35,275 bases of DNA from Pseudomonadota bacterium. GTDB lineage: Bacteria > Pseudomonadota > Gammaproteobacteria > Burkholderiales > Rhodocyclaceae. The stretch spans positions 1 to 35,275 of the forward strand of contig JAFEDI010000127.1 of the NCBI GenBank assembly GCA_018241725.1, given 5' to 3'. The translations under genes and the position numbers were made by a program. How positions within the stretch are numbered: position 1 is the first letter of the stretch; the number at the start of each line of letters is the position of its first letter. The notes beneath the pieces were generated by a model. That model was not told the origin of the DNA. It searched no databases and saw only the letters and a program-made list of their open reading frames with translations. Shown here piece by piece: positions 17,851 to 24,637 of this stretch.

Positions 17851-18231
17851 ATGGATATGTCAAAAGTTATAGACGAAGCAAAGAAAGCGCTTGACGTGGA
17901 AAGCGATTACGCGTTGGCGAAGAAATTGGATATACCCAATCCGCGTATCAGCGAATACAGAAGCGGAAAGGCGCGGCCCGACGCCTACGCGTGTGCGCGG
18001 CTGGCCGAAGTGCTGGGGATGGACCCGTTCGAGCTGCTCGCCCAGGTGGAGGCGGCGACGGAGAAGAATGAAGGCCGGCGGGCCTACTGGACGAAGGTGG
18101 CGGCGAAGATGGCCACAACGAGCTTGGCGGTTTTTTTCGTGCTCGCCGTTCTACCCGAAACAAGTAAAGCGGCGCAAAATATCGTTAAAGATCAGGATGT
18201 TACTGTTTTCAGAAGTTATGGTGCCCCCTAG
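17851..18231 (+). CDS. Prophage XRE-family repressor with C-terminal membrane segment
   Basis: The 126-residue product has a Cro/CI-type helix-turn-helix in its first 65 residues (YALAKKLDIPNPRISEYRSG, then ARPDAYACARLAEVLGMDPFELL). A linker and a hydrophobic segment TTSLAVFFVLAVLPE (about 90-104) follow. It is transcribed away from all other phage operon genes behind three operators, as expected for the lysogeny regulator. The last ten residues (VTVFRSYGAP) and the stop are encoded by the attR core and host flank. In the circular phage the frame would read through into the sequence now at 10466 and end differently. Confidence 0.85.
   Translation: MDMSKVIDEAKKALDVESDYALAKKLDIPNPRISEYRSGKARPDAYACARLAEVLGMDPFELLAQVEAATEKNEGRRAYWTKVAAKMATTSLAVFFVLAVLPETSKAAQNIVKDQDVTVFRSYGAP
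18200..18227 (+). repeat. attR: right prophage junction
   Basis: The core TTACTGTTTTCAGAAGTT (18200-18217) is identical to that in attL and continues into the host arm ATGGTGCCCC. The segment 18206-18227 is the exact reverse complement of 10426-10447. Confidence 0.75.
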
Positions 18232-18331
18232 TTTAAAACCGGTACCTGTGTGCCAGCACTGTTGACATCTGCATGGACTTTGCTGAAAAATCCTCCCCAC
18301 TTTCCAACCACCCCTTTCAAAGGAGACCTCA

Positions 18332-18370
18332 ATGCCTGCTGCAGCCAACTTGAAGGAAACAACGCGCTGA
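18332..18370 (+). CDS. Possible 12-residue leader peptide
   Basis: The peptide MPAAANLKETTR is preceded by a strong AAAGGAG at 6 nt spacing and ends 62 nt before a terminator stem. It has no run of one regulatory amino acid, so a classical attenuation signal is not evident. The strong Shine-Dalgarno is the only reason to list it. Confidence 0.3.
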   Translation: MPAAANLKETTR

Positions 18371-18432
18371 GACCGTAGGCATTGTGCTGCCCGGAACTCG
18401 CGCAAGGCGAATCCGGGCTGGGAAGAAGCTAA

Positions 18433-18464
18433 ACCCCTGGCCATTGCCGGGGGTTTTTGTTTTG
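18433..18464 (+). terminator. Intrinsic terminator upstream of rtcB
   Basis: A 9-bp GC-rich stem with one G-U pair and a CATT tetraloop (18433-18454) is followed by TTTTGTTTT on the plus strand. It precedes rtcB by about 70 nt and would end a short leader transcript. Confidence 0.7.
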
Positions 18465-18531
18465 GGCTTCCCTTTCCGTCCCGGATTCCATGAAGAGCGG
18501 CAAAGCCGCTGCAAGAAATTCAGGAATCACC

Positions 18532-19740
18532 ATGGGCATACAAATTGAGTTGAAGAAAAGTCGCGTGCCTGTCAAGGTCTGGACGCGCGACATTGATCCG
18601 GAAGCAATCCAGCAACTGCTGAACGTTGCTTCATTGCCGATCGTGCATGGCCATGTGGCCGCCATGCCGGACGTACATGCAGGTATCGGCGCCACCGTCG
18701 GTAGCGTCATTCCTACGCTACGCGCCATCATCCCTGCCGCAGTCGGCGTCGACATCGGCTGCGGCATGAACGCCGTGCGTACTTCGCTGATCGCCAGTGA
18801 GCTTCCGGATAACCTGCGCGGCCTGCGGCTGGGCATCGAAAGCGCAGTACCGGTCGGTTTCAACCAGCACGCGGCCAGTCGCATGCGTGGAAGTGCGCTG
18901 CAACGCGTCGGACGGGTGCTGAACGACCGGCTGGATGTGGTCGTCGGCAAGCATCCGGGGCTGATGAAGATGCAGCGCCGCTTCAACGAGACCTGGCTCT
19001 GCCAGATCGGCACGCTGGGTGGCGGCAATCACTTCATCGAGTTGTGCCTCGACGAGGCGGACCGGGTGTGGATCATGTTGCACTCAGGCTCGCGCGGCAT
19101 TGGCAATGTGCTGGGGCGCTATTTCATCGCCGCGGCACAGAAGGACATGCTGCGGCATCAGATTCATCTGCCAGACCAGGACCTCGCCTATTTTTCCGAA
19201 GGCTCGGACCTGTTCGACGACTACGTCGAGGCCGTCGAATGGGCGCAGGACTACGCGCTGCTGAACCGTAACCGGATGATGGCGGCGATCATCGAGGCTT
19301 TGAAGCCGCTTTTGCCACCTTTCAGGCTTGAAGACGAAGCGATCAATTGCCACCACAACTACGTGGCGCGGGAGGAACACCTCGGGGAACGCCTTTTCAT
19401 CACTCGCAAGGGCGCCATCTCGGCCCAGGCTGGAGAATTGGGCATCATCCCCGGCAGCATGGGGACAAGGTCCTACATCGTCCGTGGGCTGGGCAATGCC
19501 GAGTCATTTTGCTCGTGTTCCCATGGTGCAGGCCGACGGATGAGCCGCAGTGCGGCCAAGCGCCGATTTAGTCGCTTCGACCTCGAGGCGCAGACTGCCG
19601 GCGTCGAGTGTCGGAAGGACGGCGGCGTGGTCGATGAGATTCCCTCCGCCTACAAGGACATCGACCAGGTGATGGACAACCAGCGCGATCTGGTGGAGGT
19701 CGTCCATGGACTGAAACAGATCCTTTGCGTGAAAGGATAA
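18532..19740 (+). CDS. rtcB: RNA-splicing ligase RtcB
   Basis: The 402-residue enzyme matches RtcB (about 400 residues), which joins RNA 2',3'-cyclic phosphate or 3'-phosphate ends to 5'-OH ends using GTP and Mn2+. Visible family motifs are AAVGVDIGCGMNAV (metal-binding Cys at about 81), TLGGGNHFIEL, MLHSGSRGIG, CHHNYV, IPGSMGTRSYIV and the C-terminal SHGAGRRMSRSAAK, which carries the histidine that accepts GMP. The ATG at 18532 is preferred because MGIQIELKK matches the short N-terminus of the family; an ATG 14 codons upstream is also open. It is followed without gap by a small gene. Confidence 0.95.
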   Translation: MGIQIELKKSRVPVKVWTRDIDPEAIQQLLNVASLPIVHGHVAAMPDVHAGIGATVGSVIPTLRAIIPAAVGVDIGCGMNAVRTSLIASELPDNLRGLRLGIESAVPVGFNQHAASRMRGSALQRVGRVLNDRLDVVVGKHPGLMKMQRRFNETWLCQIGTLGGGNHFIELCLDEADRVWIMLHSGSRGIGNVLGRYFIAAAQKDMLRHQIHLPDQDLAYFSEGSDLFDDYVEAVEWAQDYALLNRNRMMAAIIEALKPLLPPFRLEDEAINCHHNYVAREEHLGERLFITRKGAISAQAGELGIIPGSMGTRSYIVRGLGNAESFCSCSHGAGRRMSRSAAKRRFSRFDLEAQTAGVECRKDGGVVDEIPSAYKDIDQVMDNQRDLVEVVHGLKQILCVKG

Positions 19741-19938
19741 ATGATGGCGACCAAGAAGACCCTCCTCATCCTGCCCCAGACCAAGCCGCGCAATCCCTTG
19801 CTGGTGCCGGGCCTGATGCGCCGCGCTGGCCCGCACGGCAAGACACGCAAAGCCGTTCGCCAGCAGATGCGGCAACGTACCCAGCAAGCCATCGCCGCTC
19901 TGTTGAACGGCGACAAAACGGAATTCGAAATCGACTGA
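19741..19938 (+). CDS. Small basic protein in the rtcB operon
   Basis: The 65-residue product starts directly after the rtcB TAA (TAAATG); a second ATG is the next codon. It is strongly basic in the middle (RRAGPHGKTRKAVRQQMRQR) and ends acidic (NGDKTEFEID). No membrane segment is present. Such composition would suit RNA binding or interaction with RtcB substrates, but I recognise no family and this is inference from position and charge only. Confidence 0.65.
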   Translation: MMATKKTLLILPQTKPRNPLLVPGLMRRAGPHGKTRKAVRQQMRQRTQQAIAALLNGDKTEFEID

Positions 19939-19983
19939 CCCTGCCTGCTCCACCTCGGAGCGGCCTTCTTGAAGGAGAAAACC

Positions 19984-20061
19984 ATGAAACCATCTATTGC
20001 TGAAGACAGGGAGGTTCAGCACCTTCTGCGGCAGTATCCAGAGGCGAGTTCTTTTGCTTGA
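19984..20061 (+). CDS. 25-residue reading frame with strong ribosome binding site
   Basis: GAAGGAG lies 6 nt before an ATG that opens a frame of only 25 codons (begins MKPSIAEDREVQHLLRQYPE). The strong initiation region and the abrupt end suggest either a short peptide or the N-terminus of a gene since deleted. It follows the small basic gene by 45 nt. Confidence 0.35.
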   Translation: MKPSIAEDREVQHLLRQYPEASSFA

Positions 20062-20106
20062 GCCCGACAGGGTCAGTAGCCGGTGATTGACCCGGTATCC
20101 TGACGA

Positions 20107-21150
20107 TTACGCGTTTTGTTTCTTGAGCTGGCCGATTTCGGCCAGCGCTTCAGCCAGCAGGGTTTCTGCACGTTGGGCGCGTGCGGTTTCTGCAAGGCGC
20201 ACTTCATCGATGACACGTGCCCTGGTTTCGGCGGCGGCTACCGCGGACTCCTTGCCGTGTGCGGCTTCGGTTGCAACCTTGAGCTGTGCCTGCAGGCGTT
20301 CGATCCGGCCTTCCGCGGCGGCCAGGGATGTTTCGATCTGACGCGTCTTGGACAAGGCTTCGCGCAGCGCCGCCTTGGCTTCCTCGGTCTGCTCACGCAG
20401 CTTGCTTTCGCGCTCCTCCCGGTTGGCAAGTTGCTGGCGCATTGCCGTGATGTCGCCGAGCTTTTCCTGACGGACCTGATCGATCTGCTTGACCAGCAGT
20501 TCGCGCTCGAGTGCGCTGCGATCCTGTTCATCCTTCAAGGACGTGCTGTAACGATCACGATCGGTCTGCAGCATTTTGGTCAGCCGTTCGGATTCCGCGG
20601 CAAACTTCTGCTCGCGAACCTCTGCCGCATCCTCGAGCTGCTTGATCCGGCCATCCTGCACATCCTTCTGGCGCTGGGACTCCTGCACCTGCTGTCGCAG
20701 TTCTGCGATCGTTGCATCGCGGACGCGTTGTGCCTCGTTCAGGGCTTCGAGTTGTGCGGCTGCCTGCACCGCGGCGGCATCCTGTTGTTCGATTCGCTGC
20801 TCGGCGGCCAGCAGACGAACCCGATAAGCGTCCTGCTCCTGCTCCAGCGCCTGACGCTGGGCTGCAAAGAGTTGCTCCGCGTGATTGAGCGCCAGGGACC
20901 AGATCCGGGACATGAAGCCGTCCGCTGAAGAAACCAGTTCATCCGGCATGCCTGGGACGCTGCGCTTCCGGAAGAAGGTCGCGCCGGTCTCACGACGCCA
21001 TTGGTCGATATAGCGCTGAACAACCTCGCTGGATCCCTTGTTGCCAAGCTCGGCATAGACAAGGTTGAACGACGGGTTTTCGCCTTGGGCGAGCAATTGA
21101 AAGCAGATTTGCTCGACGGCTTCGAAGTTGACGCTGCTGCTGCGTGCCAT
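20107..21150 (-). CDS. KfrA-like DNA-binding coiled-coil protein
   Basis: The 347-residue product has an N-terminal KfrA-type domain of about 100 residues (VEQICFQLLAQGENPSFNLV, then GNKGSSEVVQRYIDQWRR, a helix-turn-helix layout). A very long charged coiled coil (about 115-340, rich in Glu, Gln, Arg, Ala) follows. Plasmid KfrA proteins bind their own promoter and help partition or nucleoid organisation; chromosomal relatives are common in betaproteobacteria and poorly understood. GGAGGGG lies 8 nt before the ATG at 21150. A 22-bp palindrome about 75 bp upstream is a candidate operator. I see no plasmid partition genes nearby. Confidence 0.85.
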   Translation of the reverse strand: MARSSSVNFEAVEQICFQLLAQGENPSFNLVYAELGNKGSSEVVQRYIDQWRRETGATFFRKRSVPGMPDELVSSADGFMSRIWSLALNHAEQLFAAQRQALEQEQDAYRVRLLAAEQRIEQQDAAAVQAAAQLEALNEAQRVRDATIAELRQQVQESQRQKDVQDGRIKQLEDAAEVREQKFAAESERLTKMLQTDRDRYSTSLKDEQDRSALERELLVKQIDQVRQEKLGDITAMRQQLANREERESKLREQTEEAKAALREALSKTRQIETSLAAAEGRIERLQAQLKVATEAAHGKESAVAAAETRARVIDEVRLAETARAQRAETLLAEALAEIGQLKKQNA

Positions 21151-21223
21151 GGACTGTTCCCCTCCGCACAAACACGACTGAATATAGAGATGGTCTGGAA
21201 GATAACATACGTTTAAATCCGGT

Positions 21224-21245
21224 TACCGTTATATTTATAACGGTA
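21224..21245. promoter_or_regulatory. 22-bp palindrome upstream of the KfrA-like gene
   Basis: TACCGTTATA and TATAACGGTA form perfect 10-bp arms separated by TT. The site is AT-rich in a GC-rich region and lies 74 bp upstream of the KfrA-like start, so it may be an autoregulatory operator. It also lies upstream of the VnfA-type sites serving the divergent TPR-like gene. Confidence 0.55.
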
Positions 21246-21263
21246 TGGGTGTGCAAAATTAAA

Positions 21264-21307
21264 GTCCCATCTGGTACGCATTTCACTGCGACTGTTCCCC
21301 GCCGTAC
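21264..21307 (+). promoter_or_regulatory. VnfA-type activator sites upstream of the TPR-like gene
   Basis: GTTCCCCGCCGTAC (21294-21307) is the reverse complement form of GTAC-N6-GAAC. GTCCCATCTGGTAC (21264-21277) is a weaker copy with one half-site mismatch. They lie 45 and 75 bp upstream of the -24/-12 promoter at 21353. Confidence 0.6.
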
Positions 21308-21352
21308 GTAGTCGTTTCCTTGCCCATACCCAGCTGCGGCGCGGGATGCGGC

Positions 21353-21368
21353 TGGCACTCATATTGCC
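21353..21368 (+). promoter_or_regulatory. Sigma-54 (-24/-12) promoter of the TPR-like gene
   Basis: TGGCACTCATATTGCC matches TGGCACG-N4-TTGCW with the invariant GG and GC 10 bp apart and only two consensus differences. The ATG follows 64 nt downstream. Confidence 0.75.
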
Positions 21369-21432
21369 AGGTCATGGAGGGCTTGGCCCGCCTCTTGCCT
21401 GCCCATGGGGTAAATCCTCATTCAGGTATGCC

Positions 21433-22026
21433 ATGAATCAGACCACGCCTGCGCCCTCCTCCGGCTCCCCGCATCAAGTTCCCTGCAACGCTGATGGAGC
21501 TTCGGCTCGTATCTTCCGACTGGAGCCTTACCACTACACCCGAAACCTCCCTCCGGATGTTCGCGACAGACTGAAGGATATCTTTGCCAACTGGTCCGAC
21601 GACGCTTATACGGAGGCGCGCGTCCAGGAGATTATCGAGCAGGCGCCGGACTCACTCGGAATCCGGATCGTGGCGTACCGCTTTTATTTCTATCGTCGCC
21701 GCTCAAGCGATGCAGCACAGTGGGCATTGGCCTGCCTCGACTGGTTGTCGGCGCGCCTGGAATTGCCCACGGACTGGCGCCACGTCACACCGGACATGGC
21801 GGATTTCAATGAATGGCACGCATTTCCGCGCCTGTGGTTGCAGTCCCTGACCGCCTATGCCTACAACCTCGCTCGTCTGCAACGCATGGATGAGTCCCTG
21901 GCCGCGCTGGCGAAGGTCGAGGAACTGGACCCCAGCGGCCGCCTCGGTGCGGCCAGCCTGCGCGAAGTCTTCATCGCTCCCGATCCCAGCGCAGGCATGG
22001 TATTTCCGAAACCCTTCGAGGCATGA
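21433..22026 (+). CDS. TPR-like protein, candidate member of the VnfA regulon
   Basis: The 197-residue soluble product has a proline-rich N-terminus and then helical pairs of tetratricopeptide type, clearest at about 138-170 (LTAYAYNLARLQRMDESLAALAKVEELDP). No signal peptide or metal-binding motif is seen. It stands alone between a divergent KfrA-like gene and the convergent vnfA gene. A sigma-54 promoter and VnfA-type sites lie upstream, which is the main reason to connect it with vanadium nitrogenase. A scaffold or chaperone role for cofactor or subunit assembly is a guess. The ATG at 21433 has only a weak AGG nearby. Confidence 0.75.
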   Translation: MNQTTPAPSSGSPHQVPCNADGASARIFRLEPYHYTRNLPPDVRDRLKDIFANWSDDAYTEARVQEIIEQAPDSLGIRIVAYRFYFYRRRSSDAAQWALACLDWLSARLELPTDWRHVTPDMADFNEWHAFPRLWLQSLTAYAYNLARLQRMDESLAALAKVEELDPSGRLGAASLREVFIAPDPSAGMVFPKPFEA

Positions 22027-22042
22027 TCGTCCGCAAGACCCG

Positions 22043-22072
22043 GCCCGGCAGCGCTGCAACGCTGATCCGGGC
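22043..22072. terminator. Hairpin between convergent TPR-like gene and vnfA
   Basis: GCCCGGCAGCG pairs with CGCTG and CCGGGC, with a 2-nt bulge and a 6-nt loop. It lies 17 nt after the TPR-like stop and 36 nt after the vnfA stop. No T tract follows, so it may be a weak bidirectional terminator. Confidence 0.5.
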
Positions 22073-22107
22073 TCAGGCTGATGGCGCGGGCACGGTTGAT
22101 CAAGGGC

Positions 22108-23772
22108 CTAGCGGAAATCCTTATGGTTCAGCTTGTATTTGCTCAGACGCAATCCGAGGATCCTGCGGGTCAGCCCCAGCTGGATAGCCGCCTCCGTCGT
22201 ATTGCCGTGACTGGCTTTCAGAGCATCCACGATCATCTCGTACTCGATCGCATTGAGTTTGGCGTCCAGGGAGCCGAGCATCGAAGACTCGGAAACTACC
22301 GGCGTCTGCAGCGAGGGCGGCAGGTTATAGCCGTGGATCACGCCGTCCTCAGCAAGGATGATTGCCCGCTCGACGACGTTTTCCAGTTCCCGCACATTGC
22401 CCGGCCAATGGTAGCTCAGCAGCATGTTGATCGCTGGGGTGGAAATGCGCTGGATGTCGACACCCATTCCACGGGAAAACTTGGATACGAAATGGTCGGC
22501 CAGGGCGACGACGTCGTTGCCCCGTTCGCGCAGTGGCGGAATGGTGATCGGGAAGACATTGAGCCGGTAATACAGGTCTTCGCGGAACGTACCCTTCGTG
22601 ACCATCTCGACGAGATCCCGGTTGGTGGCCGCCAGGATCCGGATGTCCACGCTGATCGGCACATTGCCACCGACCCGTTCGAAGGTCTTTTCCTGCAGGA
22701 CCCGCAACAGCTTGGCCTGCATCGGCAACGACAGTTCGCCGACTTCGTCGAGGAAGATCGTGCCGCCGTCGGCCTCTTCGAAGCGCCCTTTGCGCTGGCT
22801 CGCCGCGCCTGTGAACGAGCCCTTCTCGTGGCCGAACAGCTCGCTCTCTATGACGCTTTCGGGCAGTGCCGCACAATTGAACTTGATGAAGGGGCCGGAT
22901 GAGTTCGGGCTGTTGTAATGGATGGCACTGGCCACCAGTTCCTTGCCGACGCCGCTTTCGCCGAGAATCAGGACCGTCGTCTTGGAGCGCGTGATGCGCT
23001 CGATCATCCGGTAAACCTCTTTCATCGGCTTCGAATTGCCAATGATGTTGGCCGGCTTGAATTTTTCCTTGAGGGCGGTGCGCAGCCGTTGATTCTCGTC
23101 CTCCAGCGCCACCTTCTTGACGTTCTCGAGCAGGTACAACTCGACGGCCTGGGCCGTGGTGGCGGCCAGGATGGACAGAACTTCAACGTCCAGCTTCAGC
23201 AGCCGGCGGTTGTCGTAGATCCGCTCCGCGCTGATCGTGCCCATGACCTTCTTGCCACGCAGAATCGGCACGCACAGGAAGGACAAGCGGGTGTCGCCGA
23301 TGTTGCTGCGGCTGCCGGTACGGTTCAGGAAATTCGGTTCGTCGCTGATCTTCGGCACGACAATGGGCTGTCCGGTCTCCACCACCCGGCCGGTGATGCC
23401 CTCCCCGAGGCGGTAGATGCCCCTCGCCTCCTCCTCCTCCGTCAGGCCGAAACTCTCGTGGATGAATATCTTGCCAGAGTCCGTGTCGTAGAGGCTCACC
23501 ATGCCGCGGATCACCTTCATGTGACGCTTCATCAACTGCAGCAGGATGTTGAGGATCTGCGAGAGATTGCCCGTCTCGGTGACGATCCGGCTGATCTCAT
23601 ATAGCAGCGGCAGCAGGTCGGTACGGCATTCTCCGAGGTTGCATTCGCACAGATGGGGTAGCACGTCCCGGTCCGCAAAGTCCGATATGCCGGGCGACAG
23701 CTTTGCGGTGCTGCCGGCCGGTTTCGCTTCGGACCCGATGCCGGATCCCTTTTCGACCACACGATCACTCAT
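22108..23772 (-). CDS. vnfA: VnfA, sigma-54-dependent activator of vanadium nitrogenase
   Basis: The 554-residue activator has an N-terminal Cys motif C-x-C-x4-C (Cys42, Cys44, Cys49, in LCECNLGECRTD), a GAF domain (about 55-215), and an AAA+ domain. The latter has Walker A GESGVGKE at about 271-278, the sigma-54 contact loop GSFTGA at about 318-323 and Walker B TIFLDE. A C-terminal Fis-type helix-turn-helix (TEAAIQLGLTRRILGLRLSKY) follows. A. vinelandii VnfA carries the same Cys spacing near its N-terminus, reported to hold an Fe-S cluster that senses redox state. The second ATG (23772) is chosen because AAGGAG lies 7 nt upstream of it and only 1 nt from the first ATG. Assignment to VnfA, not AnfA or NifA, rests on the Cys motif and the vnf context. 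Confidence 0.9.
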   Translation of the reverse strand: MSDRVVEKGSGIGSEAKPAGSTAKLSPGISDFADRDVLPHLCECNLGECRTDLLPLLYEISRIVTETGNLSQILNILLQLMKRHMKVIRGMVSLYDTDSGKIFIHESFGLTEEEEARGIYRLGEGITGRVVETGQPIVVPKISDEPNFLNRTGSRSNIGDTRLSFLCVPILRGKKVMGTISAERIYDNRRLLKLDVEVLSILAATTAQAVELYLLENVKKVALEDENQRLRTALKEKFKPANIIGNSKPMKEVYRMIERITRSKTTVLILGESGVGKELVASAIHYNSPNSSGPFIKFNCAALPESVIESELFGHEKGSFTGAASQRKGRFEEADGGTIFLDEVGELSLPMQAKLLRVLQEKTFERVGGNVPISVDIRILAATNRDLVEMVTKGTFREDLYYRLNVFPITIPPLRERGNDVVALADHFVSKFSRGMGVDIQRISTPAINMLLSYHWPGNVRELENVVERAIILAEDGVIHGYNLPPSLQTPVVSESSMLGSLDAKLNAIEYEMIVDALKASHGNTTEAAIQLGLTRRILGLRLSKYKLNHKDFR

Positions 23773-23932
23773 TTCCATGCTCCTTCACTGTCCATTCGTG
23801 AACAGGGCGAAAACGCCATCGCAGCACTCGGTGCTCCAGCGTTACGGGCTATCGGGCCAAATCAAAATATAAGCAAGTATATAGCGCTGACTGCTCATCA
23901 TTCATGGATAACCATTATTACGATATGGCTAT

Positions 23933-24211
23933 CTAGTCGATGGGGACAGGCACGATACGGACCGGTTCGTTCAGGGCTGCCATCAATTCGCGCCGGACGC
24001 CGCCCAGAGTCTGGCCGGCCAGCGTGCAGCTGACACAGGCTCCGGACAGGCGGACACGGACGAACAGGCCGTCCACTGCAATCAACTCTATGTCGCCGCC
24101 GTCTTTCTGCAGGCGGGGGCGAACACTCTGGATCGTTTCGGCAATCAGCTTCAGGCGCGCTTCGTCGCTGGAGGCTGTAGTAGGTGCGTCCGTGGAAAAT
24201 TCGGTAGTCAT
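23933..24211 (-). CDS. NifU-like (Nfu-domain) Fe-S scaffold protein
   Basis: The 92-residue product is a single NifU C-terminal (Nfu) domain: IRPRLQKDGGDIELI-type start (here VRPRLQKDGGDIEL, about 30-43) and the cluster-binding C-x2-C as GACVSCTLAG (Cys59, Cys62). Such proteins carry a transient [4Fe-4S] cluster to target apoproteins, here plausibly vanadium nitrogenase components or NifB-type enzymes. A vnfU gene is known in A. vinelandii, and this could be its counterpart. A -24/-12 promoter lies 36 nt upstream of the start and vnfA follows 160 nt downstream, so the two may share a transcript. No clear Shine-Dalgarno precedes the ATG. Confidence 0.85.
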   Translation of the reverse strand: MTTEFSTDAPTTASSDEARLKLIAETIQSVRPRLQKDGGDIELIAVDGLFVRVRLSGACVSCTLAGQTLGGVRRELMAALNEPVRIVPVPID

Positions 24212-24246
24212 GGCGGCGGTGCCCGGAATGTAGTGCCTTCCGTGGC

Positions 24247-24262
24247 AGCAAGCCGCGTGCCG
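24247..24262 (-). promoter_or_regulatory. Sigma-54 promoter of the NifU-like gene
   Basis: On the minus strand CGGCACGCGGCTTGCT matches TGGCACG-N4-TTGCW at all but the first base, with GG and GC correctly spaced. Transcription would start about 25 nt before the ATG at 24211 and may continue into vnfA. Confidence 0.75.
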
Positions 24263-24363
24263 GAAGCGTGTTGGGGCGCCCATGGAGCATAGCGCCGCAG
24301 CCTGAACGTGCCCTACTCCCGCCGCCGCCTGCCGTATCCGATGAGGATGGGGCACACGAAAGC

Positions 24364-24377
24364 GTACCGCAGCGTAC
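24364..24377. promoter_or_regulatory. VnfA-type site, perfect GTAC-N6-GTAC
   Basis: GTACCGCAGCGTAC has both half-sites intact. It lies 102 bp upstream of the NifU-like gene's promoter and 245 bp upstream of the importer operon's promoter, so it could serve both. Confidence 0.7.
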
Positions 24378-24478
24378 GCGACCGATATTGCATCGCACAA
24401 GAAAGAACGGTCGCCCTCTTTGCGAATGGGGCATCGAGCGGCGTCGAAACGTCCCTTTCCGTTCATCTCGCCCGGAAC

Positions 24479-24492
24479 GTACTTTCCCGAAC
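24479..24492. promoter_or_regulatory. VnfA-type site, GTAC-N6-GAAC
   Basis: GTACTTTCCCGAAC has the second half-site type that I recall from one of the A. vinelandii vnfE upstream sites. It lies 130 bp upstream of the importer operon's sigma-54 promoter. Confidence 0.65.
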
Positions 24493-24621
24493 CCCACCGG
24501 CATGCGCCCCGGACCCAGTCCGTTCCCCCGCCGTATCCTGCGTGCAGCAAGGCTTGCGAGCCTGTGGCCACAGCGATCCTGGGCACATCACTGCAACAGG
24601 GCGCCAGGCCGGCTGCTCCCT

Positions 24622-24637
24622 TGGCATAGCGCTTGCC
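24622..24637 (+). promoter_or_regulatory. Sigma-54 promoter of the Phn-type importer operon
   Basis: TGGCATAGCGCTTGCC has the -24 GG and -12 GC at the right spacing and a full TTGC; only two -24 flanking bases and the last base differ from consensus. The first gene's ATG is 61 nt downstream. Confidence 0.75.

Larger units (their letters stand above)
10426..18227. mobile_element. Inovirus (filamentous phage) prophage
   Basis: Gene content and order define the element: ssDNA-binding protein, Rep, small membrane proteins, pVIII-, pIII- and pVI-like virion proteins and Zot, all on the minus strand, plus a divergent repressor. An 18-bp direct repeat, TTACTGTTTTCAGAAGTT, occurs at both ends (10448-10465 and 18200-18217). 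Outside it, inverted 22-bp segments (10426-10447 and 18206-18227) flank the element. Rejoining the flanks gives a near-perfect palindrome as the empty host site. No integrase, resolvase or transposase gene is visible inside, so integration probably relied on host enzymes. The prophage interrupts the interval between the kinase and rtcB. Confidence 0.88.
18262..18464 (+). promoter_or_regulatory. rtcB leader: possible -35 box, short leader ORF, hairpin, terminator
   Basis: TTGACA lies at 18262-18267 with no good -10 box. A 12-codon frame (18332-18370) starts 6 nt after AAAGGAGA. A hairpin GCCCGGA/TCCGGGC (18389-18395 with 18412-18418) follows. Then comes an intrinsic terminator: ACCCCTGGC pairs with GCCGGGGGT around CATT (18433-18454), followed by five T and then GTTTT. 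The rtcB start is 68 nt further. The arrangement suggests a transcribed leader that may attenuate rtcB or end as a small RNA. Confidence 0.45.

Noticed and set aside
10426-18227. The flanking 22-bp inverted repeats as ends of a transposon
   Set aside because: No transposase is encoded, and the same flanks also share an 18-bp direct repeat, which is better explained by site-specific recombination into a palindrome.
19984-20061. A PrfH-type release factor companion of RtcB
   Set aside because: Some bacteria pair RtcB with PrfH, but no release-factor motif (GGQ) or suitable frame follows rtcB here.
23773-23932. A separate sigma-54 promoter directly in front of vnfA
   Set aside because: I found no GG-N10-GC element with acceptable flanks and no GTAC site in this interval. 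vnfA may be read from the NifU-like gene's promoter or from an unrecognised sigma-70 promoter.
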